From: Lysobacter auxotrophicus
GTDB lineage: Bacteria > Pseudomonadota > Gammaproteobacteria > Xanthomonadales > Xanthomonadaceae
Length of the DNA: 64,000 nucleotides
Direction: 5' to 3'
Assembly (NCBI RefSeq): GCF_027924565.1
Contig: NZ_AP027041.1
Location: 3,348,001 to 3,412,000, forward strand
Shown: positions 18,549 to 26,625 of the stretch, piece after piece
Layout of the letters: each line of letters opens with the position of its first letter
How positions within the stretch are numbered: position 1 is the first letter of the stretch
Program-made: the position numbers and the translations under genes
The notes under the pieces: generated by a model
The model's input: the letters and a program-made list of their open reading frames with translations, nothing else
Database searches by the model: none
Told to the model about the DNA's origin: nothing

Positions 18549-19436
18549 CTAGTACGCGACCTGGGCGCGCTGCATGGGCGCCACCGACACGGCGGGTTCG
18601 TCGATGCGACGGCCCGAGGCGACTTCGAACTCCACCGGATCGTGCGAACAGAAGATGCGCACGTGCGCACCATCGCGCGCACACAGCTCGCGCAGCCGCG
18701 CCTGGTTGGCGAGCCGCGCCTTGCGGTCCTTCTCCATCATCCATTGATAGAAGCGAAGGCCTGGCGTGCACGTGGGCTGCGGTTCCATTTCGTGGTGGCA
18801 GAAGTACGCATCGCCGGCGAGCAGTTTCCAGCCGTCGTCGCCGTCGATCGCCACGCCGGTGTGCCCGTACGTGTGCCCGGGCAGCGGCACCATGAGGATT
18901 TCGGGCGGCAGGCCGTGCAGGTCGCGCACCGCGTCGAAACCGAGCCAGTCCTCGCCCACGCCCGACGCGTACACGATCCAGTTTCCCTGCGTCGACCACT
19001 GCTGCGGAGGGAAGCGCTGGCGATCCAGCCATGTTTTCTGCTTCATCGCATAGCCGCGCTCGGTCGCCAGCAGGTGCACGCGCGCCTGCGGGAAATCGTC
19101 GAGCCCGCCGGCGTGATCGAAATCCAGGTGCGTCAGCACGATGTCGCGCACGTCGCGTGCGTCGAACCCCATGCGCGTGATCTGCCTCACCGCCGTCATC
19201 TGCTCGCGCAGGTCGGGCGCCAGCAGCGCGAGGAAGAAAGCGCTCAGACGTGCGCGCGGATGGGCGACGTCACGCAGGCCGAGGCCGGTGTCGATCAGCA
19301 CGAGCCCGCGCGGCGTTTCCACCAGCACGCAATGGCACGCGAGCTGGCCGCGCTCGAGGATGCCGTGCGTGCGGCCGTCCATGAGGCCCCCGCCGAGCGG
19401 GCAGGTCGAAATGCAGTTGAGATGGTGGATGCGCAT
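18549..19436 (-). CDS. N-acyl-homoserine-lactonase-family metallo-hydrolase
   Basis: 295 residues from the ATG preceded by AGGGAGA. Metallo-beta-lactamase fold with the metal motif THLDFDHAGG (His103, Asp105, Asp107, His108), later PLPGHTYGHTGVAI and LLAGDAYFCHHEM, and a C-terminal CSHDPVEFEV. This arrangement matches the AhlD/AiiA-type lactonase family that opens the lactone ring of quorum signals. Related enzymes hydrolyse other lactones, so the substrate is inferred. It converges with the GGDEF-EAL gene (3 nt between stops). Confidence 0.82.
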   Translation of the reverse strand: MRIHHLNCISTCPLGGGLMDGRTHGILERGQLACHCVLVETPRGLVLIDTGLGLRDVAHPRARLSAFFLALLAPDLREQMTAVRQITRMGFDARDVRDIVLTHLDFDHAGGLDDFPQARVHLLATERGYAMKQKTWLDRQRFPPQQWSTQGNWIVYASGVGEDWLGFDAVRDLHGLPPEILMVPLPGHTYGHTGVAIDGDDGWKLLAGDAYFCHHEMEPQPTCTPGLRFYQWMMEKDRKARLANQARLRELCARDGAHVRIFCSHDPVEFEVASGRRIDEPAVSVAPMQRAQVAY

Positions 19437-19647
19437 CGCGTTCTCCCTGCGCCAGGACGCCGGCGTTTTCGACGCGCCGGCATGGCGCACGGCCCGGTCG
19501 ACGACGCGGCGGTGCTGGTGATCGACGCGCTTCGTCGATCTCGCCGCCCATCGCGTACGGCGTCACGTAGAAGTCGGTGTCGGAGGTTCCGGCGTGCGAT
19601 TCGACGTCGGAGATCGGCGCGCACACGATGGCCGCGCCGGGATGCGC

Positions 19648-19675
19648 AAAGCGCCCGGATCCACTCCGGGCGCTG
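19648..19675 (-). terminator. Terminator of the Gly/Gln-rich gene
   Basis: On the minus strand AGCGCCCGGA, a 5-nt loop and TCCGGGCGCT, followed by TTGCGC. A strong 10-bp stem with a short T tail, 25 nt past the stop. Confidence 0.65.
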
Positions 19676-19699
19676 TTGCGCGTTTACGCCGTCGCAGGT

Positions 19700-19996
19700 T
19701 TAGCGACGCTGGCTGCCGCCGCGCTCTTCGCGGTTCTGGCCGCCACCCATGCCGCCGCCCTGGCCGCCGCCGCCCTGCTGGCCGCCACCGCCGCCCTGCT
19801 GGCCGCCGCCGCCGCCCTGCTGGCCGCCACCACCCTGCTGGCCGCCGCCGCCCTGCTGACCACCGCCACCCTGCTGGCCGCCGCCGCCCTGCTGACCACC
19901 GCCCTGCTGGCCGCCACCACCCTGCTGGCCGCCGCCCTGGCCCTGGCCCTGCATGCCACCGCCCTGGTTCTGCTCACGCTGGTTGTTGCTACCCAT
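19700..19996 (-). CDS. Low-complexity Gly/Gln repeat protein
   Basis: 98 residues from the ATG with GGAGAAG upstream. After MGSNNQREQNQ it is almost entirely repeated GGQQGGGG-type units, closing with a charged tail (NREERGGSQRR). No signal peptide or membrane segment. It is probably intrinsically disordered. The ribosome site, terminator and biased codon use argue it is a real gene. I do not recognise the family. Confidence 0.65.
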   Translation of the reverse strand: MGSNNQREQNQGGGMQGQGQGGGQQGGGGQQGGGQQGGGGQQGGGGQQGGGGQQGGGGQQGGGGGQQGGGGGQQGGGGQGGGMGGGQNREERGGSQRR

Positions 19997-20342
19997 TACT
20001 GCTTCTCCGATGTGCAGGCGGATTGCCTGACAAAGGGAGACGTCGCAAGCGCCGTGCCATCGCGTCATGCCTACATGCGTGTACGCGCCGGCCGCGTCCG
20101 CTACGCATTCAGTCGACGCATCGTGCGAAGGCAGTCGCGATGGCACATCGAAAGTCCAACGCCGGTGAAGAACGCGCTTCGCCTGACGTGCGGAAGAATC
20201 TGCAAGCGGCGGGAAACACATGCGGACGCAACCGCGGCCACCATCGCGTGTCGCGCAATGGTCGAGAGCGCTGCCGTGTTGCGTAGCGGTGAAATTGCGC
20301 GCGAATGAATGCGCCAGCGCGAATGATCTCGCGCAGTGGCGG

Positions 20343-20373
20343 AAGCCGGGAGCGCCGTAAGCGCTCCGGCTTC
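20343..20373 (-). terminator. Possible terminator of the GH3 gene
   Basis: AGCCGGGAGCGC-CGTAA-GCGCTCCGGCT hairpin about 20 nt past the GH3 stop, without a clear T run. The rest of 19997-20391 holds no gene I can support. Confidence 0.4.
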
Positions 20374-20391
20374 ACTCAGGCGCGAGACGCC

Positions 20392-22950
20392 CTACATCAC
20401 CTTGCAGGGCAGCACGTGCTCGGCTTCGTTCGACGCGCCCAGTGCGACGCGCGACACCGACAGCTGCAACTTGCCGGCGCTTTGCAGCACGAGCACGGCA
20501 TCGAGCTTGCGCATGTCCGCGCCTGCGACGGCGAGGCACTTCAGCGGAATGCCGAACGTCGTCCACTGCCCCTTCGGCAGCTTCGCCAGGGCATCGCGCG
20601 CGGGAAGCGTCGCCGCCTTGCAACCGCTGCCGCAGGTCACGCCGACCGAGACGTCGCCCGTCGGCGCTTCCTCCACGCGCGTGGTGAGGACGATCATCAC
20701 CTCGCCGTTGGTTTCGCGCATCAGCGTCGTCGGCTTGTCGGTCGCGAGCGTGGCCGTCGCCGGCTGCGCGCCCGACCATGCGAGGCGTCGTGCGTCTTCC
20801 TGCGCTTCGTGGTCGACCGCGGTGACGGTGAGGCTTCCATCGGGCAGCGTCGCCGGGAGCGTGGCGACGTCGGCACTCTGGCCTGCCGCATTGCCCAGGC
20901 GCAGCCGCAGCCCGTCGGCGAGCGTGCCGCGCGCGTAGAACGTGCCGGCTTCGGTCTGGCCCGGCTTCACGCCGGATTCCTCCGGCAACGCGGCGAGGTT
21001 GCCGTCGTCGGCATACGTCAGGCCGAAGCCGAACGCGAACTGCGGGTTGTAATCCTTCTGGCCGACGTTGTTGGCGACCTGCATCGCGTTGCGCGGCCAG
21101 CTGAAACTGAGCTTGCCCTTGAAGTCGTTCTGCACGCTGCCGTCGGCCTTGCGCAGCAGCACGTCGGCGACGCCCGCGCCTTCCGAACCTGGCAGCCACG
21201 CGGCGACGAACGCATCGCTCGCGTTGATCTCACGGTTCACCCACAGCGGGCGGCCGCTGAGGAACACCGACACGACCGGCACGCCGGCGGCCTTCAGGCG
21301 CTTGATGAGTTCCAGATCCGAATCGTCGCCGGGCCGGTACATCAGGTTCGGGATGTCGCCCTGGAATTCCGCGTACGGATCCTCGCCGAACACGACGACC
21401 GCGACGTCGGGCTTGCGCGTGAACGTGCCGTCCACCGACAACGTGGCCTCGCCGCCGGCGGCCTTCGCCTGTTGCGCGATGCCTTCGAAGATCGTGTCGG
21501 CGTTCGGGAAGTCGGCGCGCTTGGAACCGGTACCCTGCCAGCTGAAGGTCCAGCCGCCGACCTGCGTGGTCATCTCGTTGGCGCCGTTGCCGGCGACGAG
21601 GATGCGCTTGCGCGGATCCAGCGGCAGCACGCCGGCCTGGTTCTTCAGCAGCACCAGCGATTCGCGCACGGCCTGTCGCGCGACGGCGCGATGTTCCGGT
21701 GCGCCGAGCAGTTCGAACTTGCCGCCCACCGCGCGCTGCGACGGCTTGCCCGCTTCGAACAGACCGAGGCGGAACTTCACGCGCAGGATGCGGCGCACCG
21801 CGTCGTCGAGCCGTTCCTTCGGGATCGTGCCGGCCTTCGCCGCGGCGAGCGCGGTGTCGTAGAAACCCTTCCAGCTGTCGGGCGCCATCGCCATGTCGAG
21901 GCCGGCGTTGATCGTCGCCGGGCAATCGCTGTTGGTGCAGCCGTCGACCTGGCCGTGGCCGTTCCAGTCGCCGACGACGAAACCGCCGAAGCCCATGCGG
22001 CCCTTCAGCGCGTCGGTGAGGAAGGCCTTGTTGCCGTGCATCTTCACGCCGTTGACGCTGTTGAACGAGGCCATCACCGACTGCGCGCCGGCGGCGATCG
22101 CCGGCGGATAGCCGGCCGCGTGGATGCGTACGAGGTCGGCTTCGCTCAGCTTCGTGTCGCCCTGGTCCTCGCCGTTGGTGGTGCCGCCGTCGCCGAGGAA
22201 ATGCTTCACCGACGAGATGACGTGGCGGCCGTCGAGGAACTCCTTCGAACCGACCTTGCCCTGCAGGCCTTCGACCATCGCGCCGGCGAAGCTGCCGACG
22301 ACTTCGGGCGATTCGGAATAGCCTTCGTACGAGCGGCCCCAGCGATCGTCCTGCGGCACCGCGACGGTCGGCGCGAACGCCCATTCCATGCCGGTGGCGC
22401 GCGTTTCCAGCGCGGTGATCTCGCCGATGCGGCGCAACAGCTCGGGATTGCGCGTGGCGCCCAGGCCGATGTTGTGCGGGAACACGGTGGCGCCCAGCAC
22501 GTTGCTCTGCCCGTGCACGGCGTCGATGCCGAAGATCACCGGGATGCCCTTGCCGCCCTTGGAGGTGTCGATGGAGGCCTCGTAGAACGCGTCGGCCAGC
22601 GCGAGCCATTCGGCCGGCGACGCGTTGTAGCGACCGCCCGGATCGGAATTGCCGCCGGCGAGCACGGAGCCGAGGTGGTAGGTGCGCACGTCCTCGGGCG
22701 TGAGGCTGCTGATGTCGCCCTGCACGATCTGGCCGACCTTCTCCTCGACCGTCATCGTCGCCAGCAGGTCGTTGACGCGTTTTTCCAGCGCGGGATCTTC
22801 CGGCAGCGGCCACTTCACCTCCGGCCACGGCGATGCGCCGGCCTGCGGCTGCGCGGCCGGCTGCGGCGCGTCGTCGTTCTTGCATGCCGCCAGTGCGAGC
22901 GCCGCCACGAGGACGGTCGTTCCGATACGCGTCAGATTCCGTGCTTTCAC
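20392..22950 (-). CDS. Glycoside hydrolase family 3 lipoprotein
   Basis: 852 residues. Lipoprotein signal with lipobox LALAAC (Cys22). The N-terminal GH3 barrel shows GIDAVHGQSNVLGATVFPHN, VKHFLGDGGTTNGEDQG and the nucleophile Asp in GFVVGDWNGHGQ. The C-terminal GH3 sandwich follows from about 390 (ESLVLLKNQAGVLPLDP, VVVFGEDPYAEFQGD), then an extra C-terminal beta domain. Family members are exo-1,4-beta-glucosidases or beta-xylosidases. It is the last gene of the TonB-receptor locus and would release monosaccharides from imported oligosaccharides in the periplasm. Upstream (22951-23056) lies an imperfect hairpin rather than a clear promoter. Confidence 0.92.
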   Translation of the reverse strand: MKARNLTRIGTTVLVAALALAACKNDDAPQPAAQPQAGASPWPEVKWPLPEDPALEKRVNDLLATMTVEEKVGQIVQGDISSLTPEDVRTYHLGSVLAGGNSDPGGRYNASPAEWLALADAFYEASIDTSKGGKGIPVIFGIDAVHGQSNVLGATVFPHNIGLGATRNPELLRRIGEITALETRATGMEWAFAPTVAVPQDDRWGRSYEGYSESPEVVGSFAGAMVEGLQGKVGSKEFLDGRHVISSVKHFLGDGGTTNGEDQGDTKLSEADLVRIHAAGYPPAIAAGAQSVMASFNSVNGVKMHGNKAFLTDALKGRMGFGGFVVGDWNGHGQVDGCTNSDCPATINAGLDMAMAPDSWKGFYDTALAAAKAGTIPKERLDDAVRRILRVKFRLGLFEAGKPSQRAVGGKFELLGAPEHRAVARQAVRESLVLLKNQAGVLPLDPRKRILVAGNGANEMTTQVGGWTFSWQGTGSKRADFPNADTIFEGIAQQAKAAGGEATLSVDGTFTRKPDVAVVVFGEDPYAEFQGDIPNLMYRPGDDSDLELIKRLKAAGVPVVSVFLSGRPLWVNREINASDAFVAAWLPGSEGAGVADVLLRKADGSVQNDFKGKLSFSWPRNAMQVANNVGQKDYNPQFAFGFGLTYADDGNLAALPEESGVKPGQTEAGTFYARGTLADGLRLRLGNAAGQSADVATLPATLPDGSLTVTAVDHEAQEDARRLAWSGAQPATATLATDKPTTLMRETNGEVMIVLTTRVEEAPTGDVSVGVTCGSGCKAATLPARDALAKLPKGQWTTFGIPLKCLAVAGADMRKLDAVLVLQSAGKLQLSVSRVALGASNEAEHVLPCKVM

Positions 22951-23056
22951 CGCTACGCTCCTGTTGGTTGTAGGAACGGGCAGGAGGAACGCGAGACGAG
23001 GCGGCTTGCGCCTGCGTCGTTCCTCGTTGCCCGTCAGTCGTTACGCGTTGCCGGCT

Positions 23057-24583
23057 TCACGCCTGCTCCGCCTGCTTGCGCGGCCGGCCGCCCCATACTT
23101 CGGGCGCGGCCTTGCAATAGCGCTCGATGAATTCCTGCTGCGTCGGGAACTTCGCCACCGCCTCATCGATCGGCTTGCGGATCTGTTCGAAGAAGCGGCG
23201 CATCTGGTCGTCCGGCAGCGCGCGCGCGAGCGGATGGTGCTGCTGCGGCTGCAACCCCTGCCCGAGCATCACGTGCGTCCACGAATCCACGCGGAACAGC
23301 TCGTTCGCGCCCTGCCACGCGTGCGCGCGGTCGCGCCATGCGCGAAGGCGGATCGACAGCGAATCGGGAATCTCCATCTCGCGGCACTGCTTCCACATCG
23401 CCTCGTCGCGCTGGTTGGCGTGGTAGTGCAGGATGATGAAATCGCGCACGTGTTCCATCTCGCGACGGCCGGTGTCGTTGTAGATCTCCACCAGCGAGTC
23501 GGGGATGCCGTCGAACGGGAAGCTCTCCACCAGCCGGATGATCGAGGTCATCGACAGGTGCAGGCTGGTGGATTCCAGCGGCTCGATGAAACCGCTCGCA
23601 AGGCCGAGCGACACCACGTTCTTGTTCCACGCCTTCAACCGGCGGCCGCTGCGGAACGGCACGCGCCACGGATCGCGGATCGGCGTCGCCGCAGCGTCTT
23701 TGAGCAGGCGCGCGGTGGCCTCGTCGTCGGACATGTGGCGGCTGGAATACACCCAGCCCGTGCCGACGCGATGCTGCAGCGGGATGTGCCAGCGCCAGCC
23801 GGCTTCGTGCGCGATCGCGCGCGTGTACGGCACCGGGCCGCCGGTGGATTCGGTCTGCACCGCCACCGCGCGGTCGCACGGCAGCCACTGGTGCCAGTCC
23901 TCGTAACCGGACTTGAGCGTCTGTTCGATCAGCAGCCCGCGAAAGCCCGTGCAATCGATGAACAGATCGCCTTCGATCACCTGGTCGTCTTCCAGCACCA
24001 GCGCTTCGACGTAACCCGATTCGCCGTTCTGGCGCACCTCGCGGATCTTGCCTTCGATGCGTCTGAGGCCGAAGCCTTCCGAACGCTTGCGCAGGAAACG
24101 CGCATACAGCCCGGCATCGAGGTGGTAGGCGTAGTTCACCTGCGGGCTGGCCGGCAGCGCGAAACGGTCCTTGAGCGCCGCCTGCGTTTCCAGGCAGTAA
24201 TCGCCAAGTTTGGAATCGATGCCGCGCTCCAGGCTTTCCAGCCAGAAATGATGGAATGCGGCGACCAGCGTGCCCTGCCCGGTGATGCCGAACGGGTGGA
24301 TGTAGCGCTCGCCCTGCTTTCGCCAGTTCTCGAACGAGATCGCCAGCTTGAACGTGCCGGCGACCTCGCGCAGGAACTCCTGCTCGTCGATCTGCAGGAA
24401 GCGGTGGAAGTTGCGGATCGGCGGCACGGTGGATTCGCCGACGCCCACGGTGCCGATCTGCTCGGATTCGATCAGGACCACGTCGAGCAGGTCGCGGAAC
24501 TGGTGCGTCAGCGCCGCCGCGGCGAGCCATCCCGCGGTACCGCCGCCGGCGATCACGACCCTGCGGATCCTGCCCTTCTCCAT
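23057..24583 (-). CDS. Tryptophan-halogenase-like flavoprotein
   Basis: 508 residues from an ATG with AGGGAG upstream. FAD-binding GGGTAGW near residue 13, VGVGESTVPPIRNFH, the conserved lysine region FKLAISFENW, DLFIDCTGFRG, and the halogenase signature WRWHIPLQHRVGTGW. The family includes FADH2-dependent tryptophan halogenases, but homologues inside TonB-receptor glycan loci form a separate group with no proven halogenation. No flavin reductase is nearby. It follows the JmjC cupin by 41 nt in the same direction. Confidence 0.87.
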   Translation of the reverse strand: MEKGRIRRVVIAGGGTAGWLAAAALTHQFRDLLDVVLIESEQIGTVGVGESTVPPIRNFHRFLQIDEQEFLREVAGTFKLAISFENWRKQGERYIHPFGITGQGTLVAAFHHFWLESLERGIDSKLGDYCLETQAALKDRFALPASPQVNYAYHLDAGLYARFLRKRSEGFGLRRIEGKIREVRQNGESGYVEALVLEDDQVIEGDLFIDCTGFRGLLIEQTLKSGYEDWHQWLPCDRAVAVQTESTGGPVPYTRAIAHEAGWRWHIPLQHRVGTGWVYSSRHMSDDEATARLLKDAAATPIRDPWRVPFRSGRRLKAWNKNVVSLGLASGFIEPLESTSLHLSMTSIIRLVESFPFDGIPDSLVEIYNDTGRREMEHVRDFIILHYHANQRDEAMWKQCREMEIPDSLSIRLRAWRDRAHAWQGANELFRVDSWTHVMLGQGLQPQQHHPLARALPDDQMRRFFEQIRKPIDEAVAKFPTQQEFIERYCKAAPEVWGGRPRKQAEQA

Positions 24584-24624
24584 CTCGTCGCTCCCTTCGT
24601 GTCGCGTGGCGATTGAACGTGGAA

Positions 24625-25683
24625 TCAGCGGTTGAGCTTGGCGATCAGCATCGCGCGCAGTTGCCGCGCGAGCAGCTCGTCCACCGGCGCGAGCACGCCG
24701 CGCGCCGGCGGCGGAAGATGCGCGCCCGCGCGTTCGGCGTCGCCGAACACGTAGTACTCGAACACCTCGCGCCAGGCCTGCTTCTCGCGTTCGGGGCGAT
24801 CGCGCAGCGTCCAGATCGCGTGGTACAGCGCGTGCATCGGCGTGGGTACGTGCGCGGGCACGCTGCTCCACCAGGTGTTCACCAGCACGTTGAACGCGTC
24901 CAGCGCCTGCACGTGGTGCCACCACAGGCTCGGCATGAAGATGGCATCGCCCGGCTCGAGCACGGCACTGCGCGCGGCATCGAGTGCGTCGCGGAAACGC
25001 GGATAACGCGCGAAATCCGGCGCATCGAAATCCACCACGCTCACCTGCTGCCCGCCCGGCGTGGGATCCAGCGGCCCCGGGTAGAGGTTGTGGATCTGCT
25101 CCGGCGGAAACAGCGTGAAGCGGCGACGGCCGACCGCGCACACGGCGAGGTTGTTCATCGCATCGAAGTGGCACGACGCGGTGACGCGGTTGCCGATCCA
25201 GATGCTCGGCGGCGCGTCGATGCCCTGCGCCGGCAGGCCCAGATCGTTCGCCGCGCGCAGGCCCGGCATGCGCGAGTCGATCAGCAGCGAGGCGACGTAG
25301 ACCATCGGCGGCGACGCATCGCCGGCGTGCGCGGCGATCTCGTCCAGCGCCTGCGACAGAGCGCCGCGGCGCACTTCGAAATTGAGCTGCGTGAACTCGT
25401 CGTTGTAGAACGGGCGGCCGCGGATCTCCGGCGGTCCCCACGAATACGTCACCGGCTGGCCGTTGTCGCGACGACGCAGGCAGTCCATCGCCGCCTGCAT
25501 CGAACGCGCGCCTTCGCGCACCAGCTCCCAGTCGCGCGCGATGCCGCGCAGCACGACCGGTTCGTTGCGTTCCAGCAGTTCATCCAGCGGCAGCGCGTGC
25601 GCGCGCACGTCGTGCAGCTCGCGGATCGGCTGCGTCGCGCCGGCGCGCGCGTGCATCGTCGCGTCGCCGGCCAATGCGTTCAC
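24625..25683 (-). CDS. Cupin-like JmjC-domain protein
   Basis: 352 residues if the GTG overlapping the SapC stop (GTGA) is used; an ATG at 25656 would give 343. The cupin_8/JmjC core shows the Fe(II) ligands HFD in ASCHFDAMNNL, then GRRRFTLFPPEQ and the distal His in SLWWHHVQAL. Such proteins are 2-oxoglutarate-dependent hydroxylases. It is conserved next to SapC and halogenase-like genes in TonB-receptor loci of Xanthomonas and Caulobacter. The substrate is unknown. Confidence 0.85.
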   Translation of the reverse strand: MNALAGDATMHARAGATQPIRELHDVRAHALPLDELLERNEPVVLRGIARDWELVREGARSMQAAMDCLRRRDNGQPVTYSWGPPEIRGRPFYNDEFTQLNFEVRRGALSQALDEIAAHAGDASPPMVYVASLLIDSRMPGLRAANDLGLPAQGIDAPPSIWIGNRVTASCHFDAMNNLAVCAVGRRRFTLFPPEQIHNLYPGPLDPTPGGQQVSVVDFDAPDFARYPRFRDALDAARSAVLEPGDAIFMPSLWWHHVQALDAFNVLVNTWWSSVPAHVPTPMHALYHAIWTLRDRPEREKQAWREVFEYYVFGDAERAGAHLPPPARGVLAPVDELLARQLRAMLIAKLNR

Positions 25684-26417
25684 TGCGCGGTCTCGCGCAG
25701 TCGCCGCTGCTTTTCGGCCATCAGCCGGCGCAGGTTGTGCACGGAGGCGAGCACGAGGTACGCGCCTTCCAGGTAACCCGCGCGATGCAGCGCGTGCAGT
25801 TTCTCGGCATCGAGTGCGGCCAGGCGGTCGCGATCGATGTTGTACAGGCCCGACAGGCTCACGCGGTGGCCTTCGTCGAGCGTGATCTCCAGCGACACCG
25901 GCTGGATGAGTTCGAACTGGTCGAACGCGGCGTACATCGCCTGACCGGCGTCGACGCCGTCGCGGATGCCGCGCAGCACCGTGGAAATGTGGTCGAGGTA
26001 GGCACTGTTGCCGCCCTGCGGCAGGAACACCGCTTCGCCGTCGCCGGCCTGGATGCGCGGATGGTCCATGTCCACGTGCACCACCGGCTCGCGACGCAGC
26101 TCGCCTTCGATGTGCTGTTCCTGGAAGCCGATCAGGAACGGCCCCTTCGCGATCGCGCCGGGCAGGTACGCCGCGTTCCAGCGTTCGCCCTGCAGGAAGA
26201 GGTTTTCCTTCGCGTCGAACCCGAGCAGCGCGACGGCCTGCCACTGCCCGCTCTCGCGGTCCTTGCGGAAGAAGATCGGGTATTCGCGCTGCAGCTCGGC
26301 GAACTCGGTCGGGAACGCCAGCACCATGCCGATGTCGTCGCCGAACTCGCGACCGAAACGCGTGGCGACGCGCAGGTCCTTGTGCGTGATGTTGTTGAGC
26401 AGTTCGTATCGGGCCAT
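25680..26417 (-). CDS. SapC-family protein
   Basis: 245 residues, matching SapC from YELLNNITHKDLRV through GREFGDDIGMVLAFPTEFAELQREYPIFFRKD to the C-terminal LHNLRRLMAEK. SapC was named from an S-layer secretion locus, but in proteobacteria it mostly travels with TonB receptors and halogenase-like genes; its role is not established. It overlaps the JmjC cupin start by four bases. It lies 208 nt after the receptor stop, with a hairpin in the gap. Confidence 0.87.
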   Translation of the reverse strand: MARYELLNNITHKDLRVATRFGREFGDDIGMVLAFPTEFAELQREYPIFFRKDRESGQWQAVALLGFDAKENLFLQGERWNAAYLPGAIAKGPFLIGFQEQHIEGELRREPVVHVDMDHPRIQAGDGEAVFLPQGGNSAYLDHISTVLRGIRDGVDAGQAMYAAFDQFELIQPVSLEITLDEGHRVSLSGLYNIDRDRLAALDAEKLHALHRAGYLEGAYLVLASVHNLRRLMAEKQRRLRETAQ

Positions 26418-26520
26418 GGCAACCGGAAGAACGGAAGCGAGGGATGCGGGAGTGGATGGCGAGCGTTCGCGCCTCCCGCGTTTCCTGCTTGTTTTACTCG
26501 CTTCTCATCTGGAAGGAAAC

Positions 26521-26554
26521 GGGAAACGACCGAGGGAGAGCCCGTTCGTTTCCC
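26521..26554 (-). other. Inverted repeat between receptor gene and sapC
   Basis: GGGAAACGA (26521-26529) pairs with TCGTTTCCC (26546-26554), 16-nt loop, no T run. It could protect the upstream receptor mRNA or weaken read-through into the enzyme genes. Confidence 0.4.
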
Positions 26555-26625
26555 GCTCCTTGTCTGTCGAAGCTGGAGGGCCTTCCCTCCCGCTTCCCAC
26601 TGCTCCGCACCCGCGTGCGCGTGGC

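Noticed and set aside
24584-25441. N-terminal extension of the halogenase-like protein
   Set aside because: The extension overlaps the JmjC cupin gene in another frame; FAD motif and ribosome site fix the start at 24583.
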